DNA of 64,000 bases from Caulobacter zeae (GTDB taxonomy: Bacteria; Pseudomonadota; Alphaproteobacteria; Caulobacterales; Caulobacteraceae), in contig NZ_PJRS01000018.1 in the NCBI RefSeq assembly GCF_002858925.1, positions 62,001 through 126,000 of the forward strand, in the 5' to 3' direction. The notes beneath the pieces are model-generated. The model was given only the letters and a program-made list of their open reading frames with translations. It was not told the DNA's origin and did not search any database. How positions within the stretch are numbered: the first letter of the stretch is position 1; every line of letters begins with the position of its first letter. Below are positions 44,196-51,985 of this stretch, one piece after another. Both the position numbers and the translations under genes were made by a program.

Positions 44196-45358
44196 GAGGC
44201 TGCTCCCCCAATGGAATTCAAGACTTCGTCGGTATGCTCGCCGAGCTTGGGCGCCCGCGCTCCCGGCATCCGTTCACCATCGATCTTCACGGGGCAGGCC
44301 AGCATGGCCAAGCCTTCCGCTCGGTCAGGATGGTCGACGACGTCACGCATGCCGACCTCGGCCACGAACGGATTGTCGAGCGCGTCCATCATTTCCAGGA
44401 TCGGGGCGAAGGGCACCTTGCCGCCTAGAAGAGCAGTCCACTCGGCAGTGGTCCTCGTCCCGAACAGCACGTCCATCGCCTCGCTCAGCGCCGGGCGGTT
44501 GGCGTGGCGGCTGGGGATGTCGGCAAAGCGCGGATCGGCCTTCAGCTCGGCGGCGCCGGCGAGATCGCACAGCGCTTCCCAGAACTTGGGGGTCTGGCAC
44601 ATCACCAGGCCCCAGCCGTCGGCCGTCTTGACCGCCTGGGACGGCGCGATCGACGGGTGGGCGCCGCGCGGCAGGCGCTGGACCTTGTAGCCCTCGTTCA
44701 TCGCCCAGACGGCGGGATAGGAGAGCTGGTGCAGGGCCACGTCGAACAGTGAGACGTCGACGTCGCAGCCTTCGCCGGTCGTACGGGCCGACAGCAGGGC
44801 GCTGACCACGCCGAAGGCCAGCATGGTCCCGGTCATGAAGTCGACCATCGACACGCCCAGCCGCGCAGGCGGTGCGTCCGGCTCGCCGGTCAGGCTCATC
44901 AGCCCGGCCTCGGCCTGCATCAGGTAGTCGTAGCCCGGCCAGCCGGCCCGGCTGTTGCCGCGCCCGTAAGCGGAAAGGTGGCCGCAGACGATGGCAGGAT
45001 TGACGCCCTTCAGGTCGTCGTAGGTAAGACGAAGTTTGCCCGGCTGATCGCCGCGCAGGTTGTCGACCACCATGTCGGCCTGGGCCACCAGGTCCTCGAA
45101 GGCCGCGCGGCCCTCGGGGGTCTTGATATCGAGCGCGATGGACTTCTTCGACCGCGAGAAGGTCTGGAAGAACTGGCTGTCGGCCTGTCCCAGAAAGAAC
45201 GGACCGGTGGCGCGGCTGACGTCGCCGCCCATGGCCGGAGCCTCGATCTTGACGACCTCGGCCCCCAGCTCGGCCATCAACTGGGTGGCGTAGGGGCCGG
45301 CGCCGTATTGTTCGACGGCCAGCACCTTGATCCCCGCCAGGGGGCGACGCACGCGCAT
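44192..45358 (-). CDS. CaiB/BaiF family CoA-transferase (copy 2)
   Basis: 388 residues from ATG at 45358, which shares its A with the stop of the acyl-CoA dehydrogenase. Nucleophilic Asp144 (GYDYLMQAEAGLMSLTG), VLAVEQYGAGPYATQLMAELGAEV-type start, FSRSKKSIALDIKTPEGR. It belongs to the formyl-CoA/succinyl-CoA:dicarboxylate transferase group. Two tandem but dissimilar members may form a heterodimer or act on different dicarboxylates, as seen for some pairs in the family. Confidence 0.85.
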   Translation of the reverse strand: MRVRRPLAGIKVLAVEQYGAGPYATQLMAELGAEVVKIEAPAMGGDVSRATGPFFLGQADSQFFQTFSRSKKSIALDIKTPEGRAAFEDLVAQADMVVDNLRGDQPGKLRLTYDDLKGVNPAIVCGHLSAYGRGNSRAGWPGYDYLMQAEAGLMSLTGEPDAPPARLGVSMVDFMTGTMLAFGVVSALLSARTTGEGCDVDVSLFDVALHQLSYPAVWAMNEGYKVQRLPRGAHPSIAPSQAVKTADGWGLVMCQTPKFWEALCDLAGAAELKADPRFADIPSRHANRPALSEAMDVLFGTRTTAEWTALLGGKVPFAPILEMMDALDNPFVAEVGMRDVVDHPDRAEGLAMLACPVKIDGERMPGARAPKLGEHTDEVLNSIGGAAS

Positions 45359-46539
45359 CAGACCGGGTTCCGGGCCACGAGCTGGCGGGCGATGATGATC
45401 CGCTGCATCTCGTTGGTGCCTTCGCCGATGCACATCAGCGGGGCGTCGCGGAACAGCCGCTCGATCGGATATTCCTTCGAATAGCCGTAGGCGCCGTGGA
45501 TGCGCATGGCCTCCGTGGCCACGTACAGCGCCGTCTCCGACGCATAGTACTTGGCCATGCCGGCTTCCATGTCGACGCGCTCGCCGCGGTCGTAGGCCTT
45601 GGCGGCGTCTTCCACGAGGAGCTCCGAGGCGCGGGTCTTGGCGCCCATCTCGCCCAGCTTCAGCTGGATCGCCTGGTGCTGGGCGATCGGCTTGCCCATG
45701 GTCTTGCGGACCTGGGCGTACTTGACGCTTTCGGCCAGCGCGCGCTTGGCGATGCCGACCGAGCGGGCGGCGACGTTGATGCGGCCGATCTCCAGGCCGC
45801 CGGTGGCCATGACGAAGCCCTGGCCCTCTTCACCGCCGACGAGGCACAGCTCGGCGTCGCAGCGATAGTCCTCGAAGATGAACTCGCCGCTGTCGATGCC
45901 CTTGTAGCCCAGCTTCTCGAGCTTGCGGCCGTTGCTGACGCCGGGGATCGGGGCGCGCGTCTCGGGATCGATCTTGGGGGTGATGAGCATGCTCATTCCC
46001 TTGTGGCGCGGCTGGGCCTCGGGATCGGTCTTCACCAGCAGGGCCGAGACGTGGCCCTCGATGGCGTTGGTGATCCAGGTCTTGGCGCCGTTGACGACGT
46101 AGTCGCCGCCGTCTCGCCTTGCCACCGTGCGGATGCCTTGCAGGTCGGTGCCGGCGTCTGGTTCAGTCAGGCCCAGACACCCACGCAGCTCGCCGCTGGC
46201 GAAGCGGGGCAGCCAGAAGTCCTTCTGCTTCTGCGTGCCGAACTTCTGCACGACCATGGCCATCATCAGGTGCGAGTTGAAGACGCCCGTCAGGCTCATC
46301 CACTCGGCGCTGATCTTGGTGACGATCCGCGAATAGGTCAGAGCCGACAGGCCCAGACCGCCGTACTCCGGATCGATCAGGGCGCCGAACAGGCCCAGTT
46401 CCTTCATGTCCTCGACCAGGGCATGGGGATACTCGTCGTCGTGCTCGAGCTGCATCGCCACGGGGGCGACCTTCTTCTCCAGCCACTTGTCGATGGCGTC
46501 GAGGATGGCGCGTTCGTCGGCTTCCGAGATCTCGCTCAT
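45358..46539 (-). CDS. Acyl-CoA dehydrogenase
   Basis: 393 residues, FAD flavoprotein of the short/branched-chain class. LTEPDAGTDLQGIRT and TWITNAIEG give the flavin-binding region, GLEIGRINVAARSVGIAKRA the helix, and the catalytic base is Glu373 in GEGTNEMQR. It introduces an alpha-beta double bond in an acyl-CoA for the MaoC-type hydratase encoded two bases before it. Substrate is unknown; methylsuccinyl-CoA or another branched acyl-CoA would suit the neighbours. Confidence 0.85.
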   Translation of the reverse strand: MSEISEADERAILDAIDKWLEKKVAPVAMQLEHDDEYPHALVEDMKELGLFGALIDPEYGGLGLSALTYSRIVTKISAEWMSLTGVFNSHLMMAMVVQKFGTQKQKDFWLPRFASGELRGCLGLTEPDAGTDLQGIRTVARRDGGDYVVNGAKTWITNAIEGHVSALLVKTDPEAQPRHKGMSMLITPKIDPETRAPIPGVSNGRKLEKLGYKGIDSGEFIFEDYRCDAELCLVGGEEGQGFVMATGGLEIGRINVAARSVGIAKRALAESVKYAQVRKTMGKPIAQHQAIQLKLGEMGAKTRASELLVEDAAKAYDRGERVDMEAGMAKYYASETALYVATEAMRIHGAYGYSKEYPIERLFRDAPLMCIGEGTNEMQRIIIARQLVARNPV

Positions 46540-46541
46540 CG

Positions 46542-47063
46542 TCAGTAGTTCCCGACCTTGTCCTCGACGGCGTGGCCGCGCGCCGGGATCAGCATGTTGC
46601 GCTTGAAGGTGCAGACGACCGTGCCGTCCTGGTTCTTGCCGGTGGTCAGGATCGTGACGATGCCCTGGCCGGGGCGCGACTTGCTCTCGCGCTTGGCCAG
46701 CACTTCGCTCTCGCCATAGATCGTGTCGCCGGCGAACACCGGCGCGCTGAACTTCACCTCGTCCATGCCGAGGTTGGCGATCGCCTTCTGCGAGACGTCG
46801 GTCACGCTCATGCCGATCAGCAGGGCCAGGGTGTAGGGGCTGACCACCAGGTTCTTCTTGAACTCCGAGGCCTTGGCGAACTCGGCGTCGAAGTGCATGG
46901 GGTGGGTGTTCAGCGTCAGCAGCGTGAACAGGTGGTTGTCGTACTCGGTCACCGTCTTGCCGGGGCGGTGCTCGTAGACGTCGCCGACGATGAAGTCCTC
47001 GAAATAGCGGCCGAAGGTCTCGCGGTAGCGCTGAGGACCGACCTCTTTCCAGTTCTGCGACAT
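46542..47063 (-). CDS. MaoC-type enoyl-CoA hydratase, mesaconyl-CoA-hydratase-like
   Basis: 173 residues, single hot-dog domain. The catalytic region reads TVTEYDNHLFTLLTLNTHPM, followed by HFD, with Asp42 and His57 (R-hydratase dyad). The longer spacing and NTHPMHFD are typical of the branch that hydrates branched acyl-CoAs such as mesaconyl-CoA. It lies between the CitE-type lyase gene (11 bases upstream) and the acyl-CoA dehydrogenase gene (2 bases downstream), in the right order to hydrate the product of one for the other. Confidence 0.8.
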   Translation of the reverse strand: MSQNWKEVGPQRYRETFGRYFEDFIVGDVYEHRPGKTVTEYDNHLFTLLTLNTHPMHFDAEFAKASEFKKNLVVSPYTLALLIGMSVTDVSQKAIANLGMDEVKFSAPVFAGDTIYGESEVLAKRESKSRPGQGIVTILTTGKNQDGTVVCTFKRNMLIPARGHAVEDKVGNY

Positions 47064-47074
47064 GGGGGAGTCTC

Positions 47075-47881
47075 CTAGACTTGCGCGCGGTCGAGCACGC
47101 GCCGTGCGGTGCGGATGACCGGCAGTTCGATCAGCTTGCCGTCCAGCAGGGCGGCGGCCCCGCCGGCGGCGTCGAAGGCCTCGACTACGCGCTGCGCGCG
47201 CTCGATCTCAGCGGGCGAGGGGGTGTAGGCGGCGTTCACCGCGGCCACCTGGGCCGGGTGGATGCAGGACCGGCCGGTGAAGCCCAGGGCCTTGGCCCGC
47301 AGGGTCGAGGCGGTCAGGTCGTCCGGATCGGCGATGTTCAGGTGCGGCACGTCCAGTGAGGCCACGCCCGCCCGGCCGCAGGCGGCGATCAGCGTGCCGC
47401 GGCCCAGCAGCAGGGCGTCCCAGTCCATGGTCGAGCCCAGGTCGGCCGACAGGTCCGCGCCGCCGAACAGCGCGCCGGCCACGCCGGGGGCTGCGCAGAT
47501 CTCGAAGGCGCGGCGCAGACCCTCGGCCGACTCGACCACCGGCCACAGGGGCAGGCCCGGCAGCACTTCGCCGGCGGTCAGCAGGTCTTCGGGAGCAGCC
47601 ACCTTGGGGATCATCAGGAAGTCGGGCCGCGCCTGGCTTTCGGCCAGGGCGACCAGATCCTTCAGGCCCTCCAGCGTGCGCACGCCGTTGATCCGCAGGC
47701 CAACGGCGGCAGTGCGTGGCACGGCGAGGAAGGCGAGGGCGGAAGCGCGTGCTTCGCCTTTGCCGGCCGGCGGCACGGCGTCCTCCATGTCGATGCAGAC
47801 GGCGTCGGCCCCAGCGTCCAGCGCCTTGCCGAAGCGATCCGGGCGCGTCCCGGGCACGAAGAGCAGCGAGCGAAAGGTCAT
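47075..47881 (-). CDS. CitE-type (HpcH/HpaI family) CoA-ester lyase
   Basis: 268 residues from ATG at 47881 (MTFRSLLFVPGTRPDRFGKA); TTG at 47890, inside the previous stop, is an alternative. TIM-barrel lyase that splits malyl-, citramalyl- or 3-hydroxy-3-methylglutaryl-type CoA esters with a divalent metal. Visible: CIDMEDAVPP (metal/substrate Glu and Asp, 32-41), PKVAAPEDL, VESAEGL, GGADLSADLG and SCIHPAQV. Its place beside the MaoC gene fits cleavage of a hydroxyacyl-CoA to acetyl- or propionyl-CoA plus pyruvate or glyoxylate. Confidence 0.85.
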   Translation of the reverse strand: MTFRSLLFVPGTRPDRFGKALDAGADAVCIDMEDAVPPAGKGEARASALAFLAVPRTAAVGLRINGVRTLEGLKDLVALAESQARPDFLMIPKVAAPEDLLTAGEVLPGLPLWPVVESAEGLRRAFEICAAPGVAGALFGGADLSADLGSTMDWDALLLGRGTLIAACGRAGVASLDVPHLNIADPDDLTASTLRAKALGFTGRSCIHPAQVAAVNAAYTPSPAEIERAQRVVEAFDAAGGAAALLDGKLIELPVIRTARRVLDRAQV

Positions 47882-47886
47882 AGGCG

Positions 47887-48771
47887 TCAATCGCCTATCG
47901 GCACGGCCTCAGCGAACGCCTGGGCGATTTTTCTCCGACAGGCGATCCAAACGCCCTCCTGGGCGGTCACGTGGTCGAGGAACTTGCGGAAGGCGCCGAT
48001 GCGGCCCGGGCGGCCGATGATCCGCAGGTGCAGGCCAAGGCTCATCATCCGCGCCCCGACTTCCTGGCTCTCGGCGTGCAACTCGTCGAAGGTGGCCACG
48101 GCGTAGTCCAGCCAGTCCTTGGCGGTCAGCGACGGGGCCAGCCAGAACTTCATGTCGTTGGAGTCCATGGCGTAGGGCAGGATGACCATCGGCTTCGATT
48201 GCCCGTCCGCCGTCTCGACGCGGTCCCAGAAGGGGAAGTCGTCGGAATAATCGTCCATGTGATAGCTGAAGCCCGCCTCGGTGATCAGGCGGCGGGTGTT
48301 GTCGGTGTGCAGGTAGCGCGACAGCCAGCCCGATGGGCGCGTGCCGATCGTCCGCTCGATCGAGTCGGCGGCATTGGTGATGAACTCGCGCTCCTTGGCC
48401 TCGTCCATCCAGAACTGGTGGGTCCAGCGATAGCCGTGGGCGGCCACCTCGTCGCCGCGGGCGCGGATGGCGGCGGCCAGCTCGGGCGCGCGTTCCAGGG
48501 CGAGCGCGGCGGCTGTCCAGGTGGCCTCGATCCCGTGCTGGTCGAGGATCCGCAGGATGCGCGGCGCGCCGGCCTTGATCCCGTAGAGATAGTTGCTCTC
48601 GCTGCCGTGCATCCGCATCGGCTTTTTGGGAACCGCACCCAGCTCGTCGACCGGCTCGGGCCCTTTGTCACCGTCGCGGATGTTGTGCTCGGCGCCTTCC
48701 TCGACATTGACGACGATCGACAGTGCAAGGCGCGAACCGTCCGGCCAGCGGAAGTCGTCAGGTGCGGGCAT
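47887..48771 (-). CDS. PuuE-type allantoinase-like hydrolase (copy C)
   Basis: 294 residues, cytoplasmic NodB-fold enzyme, closest of the three to PuuE allantoinase: FRWPDGSRLALSIVVNVEEG at the start, SESNYLYGIKAGAPRILRIL, VAAHGYRWTHQFWMDEAKER, RPSGWLSRYLHTDNTRRLI, DSYDDDFPFW-type turn (DDYSDDFPFWD) and VILPYAMDSNDMKFW. PuuE hydrolyses the hydantoin ring of allantoin. No allantoicase, ureidoglycolate or urate genes are here, so the substrate is probably another cyclic amide or imide. First gene of operon A. Confidence 0.8.
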   Translation of the reverse strand: MPAPDDFRWPDGSRLALSIVVNVEEGAEHNIRDGDKGPEPVDELGAVPKKPMRMHGSESNYLYGIKAGAPRILRILDQHGIEATWTAAALALERAPELAAAIRARGDEVAAHGYRWTHQFWMDEAKEREFITNAADSIERTIGTRPSGWLSRYLHTDNTRRLITEAGFSYHMDDYSDDFPFWDRVETADGQSKPMVILPYAMDSNDMKFWLAPSLTAKDWLDYAVATFDELHAESQEVGARMMSLGLHLRIIGRPGRIGAFRKFLDHVTAQEGVWIACRRKIAQAFAEAVPIGD

Positions 48772-48892
48772 AGGGCTTTCTCCAGTAGGCGGTCACTTCG
48801 CTCGCGGCGCTCGCGCCTTTCGGTGCGGCGCTCCAGCGTGCGGCCTCCAAATCTTCACGGCGGCATGGGAGCCGCAACGGAGGGAGCGCCCG

Positions 48893-49207
48893 ATGGCCGT
48901 CACGCGGATTGTCGCCCTGTTCAACCTGAAGCCCGGCGTCTCGGTCGCCGACTACGAGGCCTGGGCCAAGGAACGCGACCTGCCGACCGTCAACGGCCTG
49001 AAGTCGATCGACAAGTTCGAGGTCTTCCGGTCGGCCGCCCTGCTCGGGACCGACGCTGCGCCGCCCTACCAGTACGTGGAGATCATCGACGTCGCCGACA
49101 TGGACGCCTTCGGGGCCGATGTCGCGACGGAAACGATGCAGGCGATCGCCGCCGAGTTCCAGGCCCTGGCCGACACCACCTTCATCGTTACCGAGAAGGT
49201 GGGTTGA
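48893..49207 (+). CDS. RedY-like (HapK-type) small protein
   Basis: 104 residues, start ATG at 48893 after GGAGGGAG. A ferredoxin-fold, Dabb/EthD-like dimeric protein by appearance: TRIVALFNLKPGVSVADYEA, KSIDKFEVFRSA, YQYVEIIDVADMDAFGAD. This arrangement is annotated as RedY/HapK-like, a family named from prodigiosin (pyrrole pigment) clusters, though it is widespread in catabolic loci. Divergent from operon A and coupled to the SDR gene that follows. Confidence 0.7.
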   Translation: MAVTRIVALFNLKPGVSVADYEAWAKERDLPTVNGLKSIDKFEVFRSAALLGTDAAPPYQYVEIIDVADMDAFGADVATETMQAIAAEFQALADTTFIVTEKVG

Positions 49208-49209
49208 GC

Positions 49210-50049
49210 ATGGCGGGACGGTTCGAAGGCAAGACGGCGGTCGTCACCGGGTCCGGTCGGCGCGGAGGCCTGGGGGAGGCCATCGCTCGACGCCTGGCGC
49301 AGGAGGGAGCGGCGGTGGTCGTCTCCGACATCGGTCGCTCCGTCGATCCTTCGACACCCGCCGGCATGATCGGCGGGACCGAGGAGATGGAAGCGATCGC
49401 CGCCGATCTGCGCCAGTACGGCGGGTCGGCCAGCATCCGGCCCTGCGACGTGCGTCGCTGGGACGAGGTCCGGGCGCTGGCCGACCATGCCAAGGAAACC
49501 CACGGCTCGCTCGACATCTGGGTCAACAACGCCGGTATCGGCTACATCATGAAGCCGCTGATGGAGGTCCGTCCGGAGGACTGGTCGGCGGTCATCGACG
49601 TCAACCTGACCGGCTGCTTCTACGGCCTAAAGGCCGCGGCCGAGGTGATGATCCCGCAAGGCACGGGCGGCCGCATCGTCAATATCGCCAGCCAGGCGGC
49701 CAAGTCGGGCTTCCCGCACGCCCAGGCCTACACCGCCTCCAAGCACGGCCTGGTGGGCCTGACCCGCTCGGCCGCCATCGAGCTGGGCGCGCACCAGATC
49801 ACCGTCAACAACGTCTGCCCCAACCACGTGACCACGGGCCTAGGCGCCTGGCAGAACGAGTACTTCGCCAAGGTCACCGGCGCGGCCTCGGTCGAGGCCT
49901 ATCTGGCCGCCATGGCCGCCCGCATCCCGCTGGGCCGCCCCGGCAAGCCCGAGGACACCGCCGACGCCGTGGCCTTTCTGTGCTCGGACGAGGCCAAGTA
50001 CATCACTGCCGAGAGCATGAATGTTTCGGGCGGCGAGGAGCCGCACTAG
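49210..50049 (+). CDS. Short-chain dehydrogenase/reductase
   Basis: 279 residues, classical SDR. NAD(P) loop TGSGRRGGLG at 13-22, Asp40 in VVSDIG after the second strand (NAD preference), NNAG at 106-109, catalytic Ser161 and YTASK (Tyr174, Lys178). Start ATG at 49210; a TTG two codons earlier overlaps the previous stop. It oxidises an alcohol or reduces a ketone for the same pathway as operon A, substrate unknown. Converges on the lipoprotein gene with a four-base overlap. Confidence 0.85.
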   Translation: MAGRFEGKTAVVTGSGRRGGLGEAIARRLAQEGAAVVVSDIGRSVDPSTPAGMIGGTEEMEAIAADLRQYGGSASIRPCDVRRWDEVRALADHAKETHGSLDIWVNNAGIGYIMKPLMEVRPEDWSAVIDVNLTGCFYGLKAAAEVMIPQGTGGRIVNIASQAAKSGFPHAQAYTASKHGLVGLTRSAAIELGAHQITVNNVCPNHVTTGLGAWQNEYFAKVTGAASVEAYLAAMAARIPLGRPGKPEDTADAVAFLCSDEAKYITAESMNVSGGEEPH

Positions 50050-50714
50050 GTCTTGGGCGCGACCTTGTAGCGATCGGGGACGACGCTGCGCTGGAGCGAG
50101 GCCTCGTCGAAAATGTCCGGCGCGGGCAGGTCGCCTTCGACCACGGTCTTGAGCACGCTCAGGACGGTCTTGTTGTTCTCGCTCTTGAGCTTGAACGTCG
50201 TGCCGAGGATCACGCCGTTCTGGTCGATGTCGTAGATCCTCACCAGCTCGGCGTCGGCCACGCGGATGCGGTCGACCGGACCGGTCGGGGTCTGCCGCGC
50301 GCCGACATGGGCCTTTTCAAGAAGCTCGTTGTTGCTGTTCACGCCGCAGGCCGAGCGGGCGTATTCCGGCCCTTCGCGAACCTCGCCGCTGGCGATGTTG
50401 AAGATCTTGCCCGTGCCGGCGGCGCAATCGGCCACGATGCGATCGGCCGGGGTCTCCACGCGGTGCTTGTCGCCGCTGTGAAACTCGGCCGACCACTCTA
50501 CTGTCGGGTCTTCATTCGGCCGCTCGACATTCACCCAGGCATAGGCCGCATAGGTGGCTCGCGTCGTGCGTGAGCGTTCCAGCACGGCGTCGACCTTGGG
50601 ATCGGTCACGGGCTTGGCGGGCGGCGTGCAAGCCGCGGCCGTCAGGATCATGCCGGCCGCGAGAGCCAGGCGAGCGGTTGACACGAACAAGCAGGATCCC
50701 CCGGTTGGAAGCAT
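50046..50714 (-). CDS. Putative lipoprotein, unknown function
   Basis: 222 residues. Signal peptide with lipobox (LTAAAC, Cys29), so a membrane-anchored lipoprotein. The mature part (VDAVLERSRTTRATYAAYAWVNVERP, VEWSAEFHSGDKHRVETPADRIVADC) has four or so beta stretches and two Cys pairs possible. No family recognised. Start ATG at 50714 lacks a clear ribosome site; an in-frame GTG downstream is possible. Confidence 0.65.
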   Translation of the reverse strand: MLPTGGSCLFVSTARLALAAGMILTAAACTPPAKPVTDPKVDAVLERSRTTRATYAAYAWVNVERPNEDPTVEWSAEFHSGDKHRVETPADRIVADCAAGTGKIFNIASGEVREGPEYARSACGVNSNNELLEKAHVGARQTPTGPVDRIRVADAELVRIYDIDQNGVILGTTFKLKSENNKTVLSVLKTVVEGDLPAPDIFDEASLQRSVVPDRYKVAPKT

Positions 50715-50874
50715 CGCTTATTTCATGTATCGGCCGCTCCGCTCAAGGTTGCGGCTGAAGGCGCACTGCGCGTGCGCCGGAAAGTTCGGCTGGTGATGAA
50801 ACTCGCCGCCGACCGGAGATGGTGGGCCGCCGACGGCTAGGGTCAACGCTCGTTTTTTCTCCGCGAGCAGCGTC

Positions 50875-51873
50875 ATGAGCAAATCACTGGAAGTCGTCCT
50901 CAAGCGCGTGATCGAGGACGTGCCCGTCGCCGCCGATTTCGAGGTGGTCGAGCGCGTGGCGCCGACCACGGCGCCCGCCGGCCAGCTGCTGGTGCGGGTG
51001 CTGTACCTGTCCCTCGACCCCTATCTCGGCTCGCGGCTGCGCGGCCGGCACATGGGCGAGCCGCGCCCGGCGCCGGGCGAGACCCTGCCGGGCTCGGCCG
51101 TGGCCGAGGTCATCGCCTCGGGCCATCCGGACTTCGCCCCGGGCGACCACGTGATCGGCGAGGCCGGCTGGGCGCAAGTGGGCCTGATGGACGCCAAGTT
51201 CGCCCGCAAGGTCGATCCAGCGCTGGGCGTCTCCAATCACCTGGGCGTGCTGGGCATGCCGGGCCTGACCGCCTGGGCGGGCGTGACCCAACTGGCCAAG
51301 GTCGGCGCCGGCGACGTCTTTACGGTCGATGCGGCCGCCGGCAGCGTCGGCGGCACGGCGGGCCAGATCGCCAGGATCCTTGGCGCCAAGGCGGTCGGCA
51401 TCGCCGGCGGCGCCGACAAGGTGGCCCAGGTGGTCGAGCGCTATGGCTTCGACGCCGCGGTCGACTACCGCAACGAAGGCTGGGCCGACGAACTGAAGAC
51501 CCTGACCGACGGCGGCCCCACCGTCCACTTCGAGAACGTCGGCCTGCCGATCCTCAATCCGGTGTTCGGTCTGCTGAAGACCTACGGCCGCGTGGTGATC
51601 TGCGGCCTGTCGGCTCACTACCACGCCGACGGTCCGCCGCCGCAGTTCGGCCTGGGCCCCATCGTAGGCAAGCGCGCCGCCGTCATGGGCCTGGTGGTCT
51701 ACGACTTCTATCCGCGCTGGAACGAGTGGGTGAAGACAGCCGAGCCCTGGCTGAAGGAAGGCCGCCTGGTGCAGGTCGAGGACCTGGGCGAGGGGCTCAA
51801 GTCTGCGCCGGCCCAGTTCGAGCGCCTGATGAAGGGGGCCAACACCGGCAAGACGCTGGTGAAGGTGGGCTGA
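50875..51873 (+). CDS. NADP-dependent medium-chain oxidoreductase (CurA / leukotriene B4 dehydrogenase type)
   Basis: 332 residues, zinc-free MDR protein. LYLSLDPYLGSRLRGR near 43-58 and PGSAVAEVIASG belong to the double-bond reductase branch; the nucleotide loop is AAAGSVGGTAGQIARILG near 157-174. It reduces alpha,beta-unsaturated ketones or aldehydes with NADPH. Single gene, ATG at 50875, followed by a repeat and terminator. Confidence 0.85.
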   Translation: MSKSLEVVLKRVIEDVPVAADFEVVERVAPTTAPAGQLLVRVLYLSLDPYLGSRLRGRHMGEPRPAPGETLPGSAVAEVIASGHPDFAPGDHVIGEAGWAQVGLMDAKFARKVDPALGVSNHLGVLGMPGLTAWAGVTQLAKVGAGDVFTVDAAAGSVGGTAGQIARILGAKAVGIAGGADKVAQVVERYGFDAAVDYRNEGWADELKTLTDGGPTVHFENVGLPILNPVFGLLKTYGRVVICGLSAHYHADGPPPQFGLGPIVGKRAAVMGLVVYDFYPRWNEWVKTAEPWLKEGRLVQVEDLGEGLKSAPAQFERLMKGANTGKTLVKVG

Positions 51874-51909
51874 GGCTTACCTTCCGCCAACGCTTCAAAT
51901 AACTCGTCA

Positions 51910-51939
51910 TCCCGGAAGCCGCGCAGCGGCTATCCGGGA
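51910..51939. repeat. Dispersed palindromic repeat, second family
   Basis: Nested inverted arms TCCCGGA / TCCGGGA and AGCCGC / GCGGCT with one bulged A, in the 3' region between two converging genes. The surrounding CGTCATCCCGG form is typical of dispersed repeats in such genomes. Only one copy is seen in this window. Confidence 0.6.
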
Positions 51940-51942
51940 CCT

Positions 51943-51971
51943 AGGGGCCGGCGCAGTGCGTCGGCCCCTTT
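51943..51971. terminator. Terminator between the MDR and transporter genes
   Basis: Arms AGGGGCCG (51943-51950) and CGGCCCCT (51962-51969), 11-nt loop, followed by T residues on the plus strand. Confidence 0.7.
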
Positions 51972-51985
51972 GCTTTGGAGCGGTC

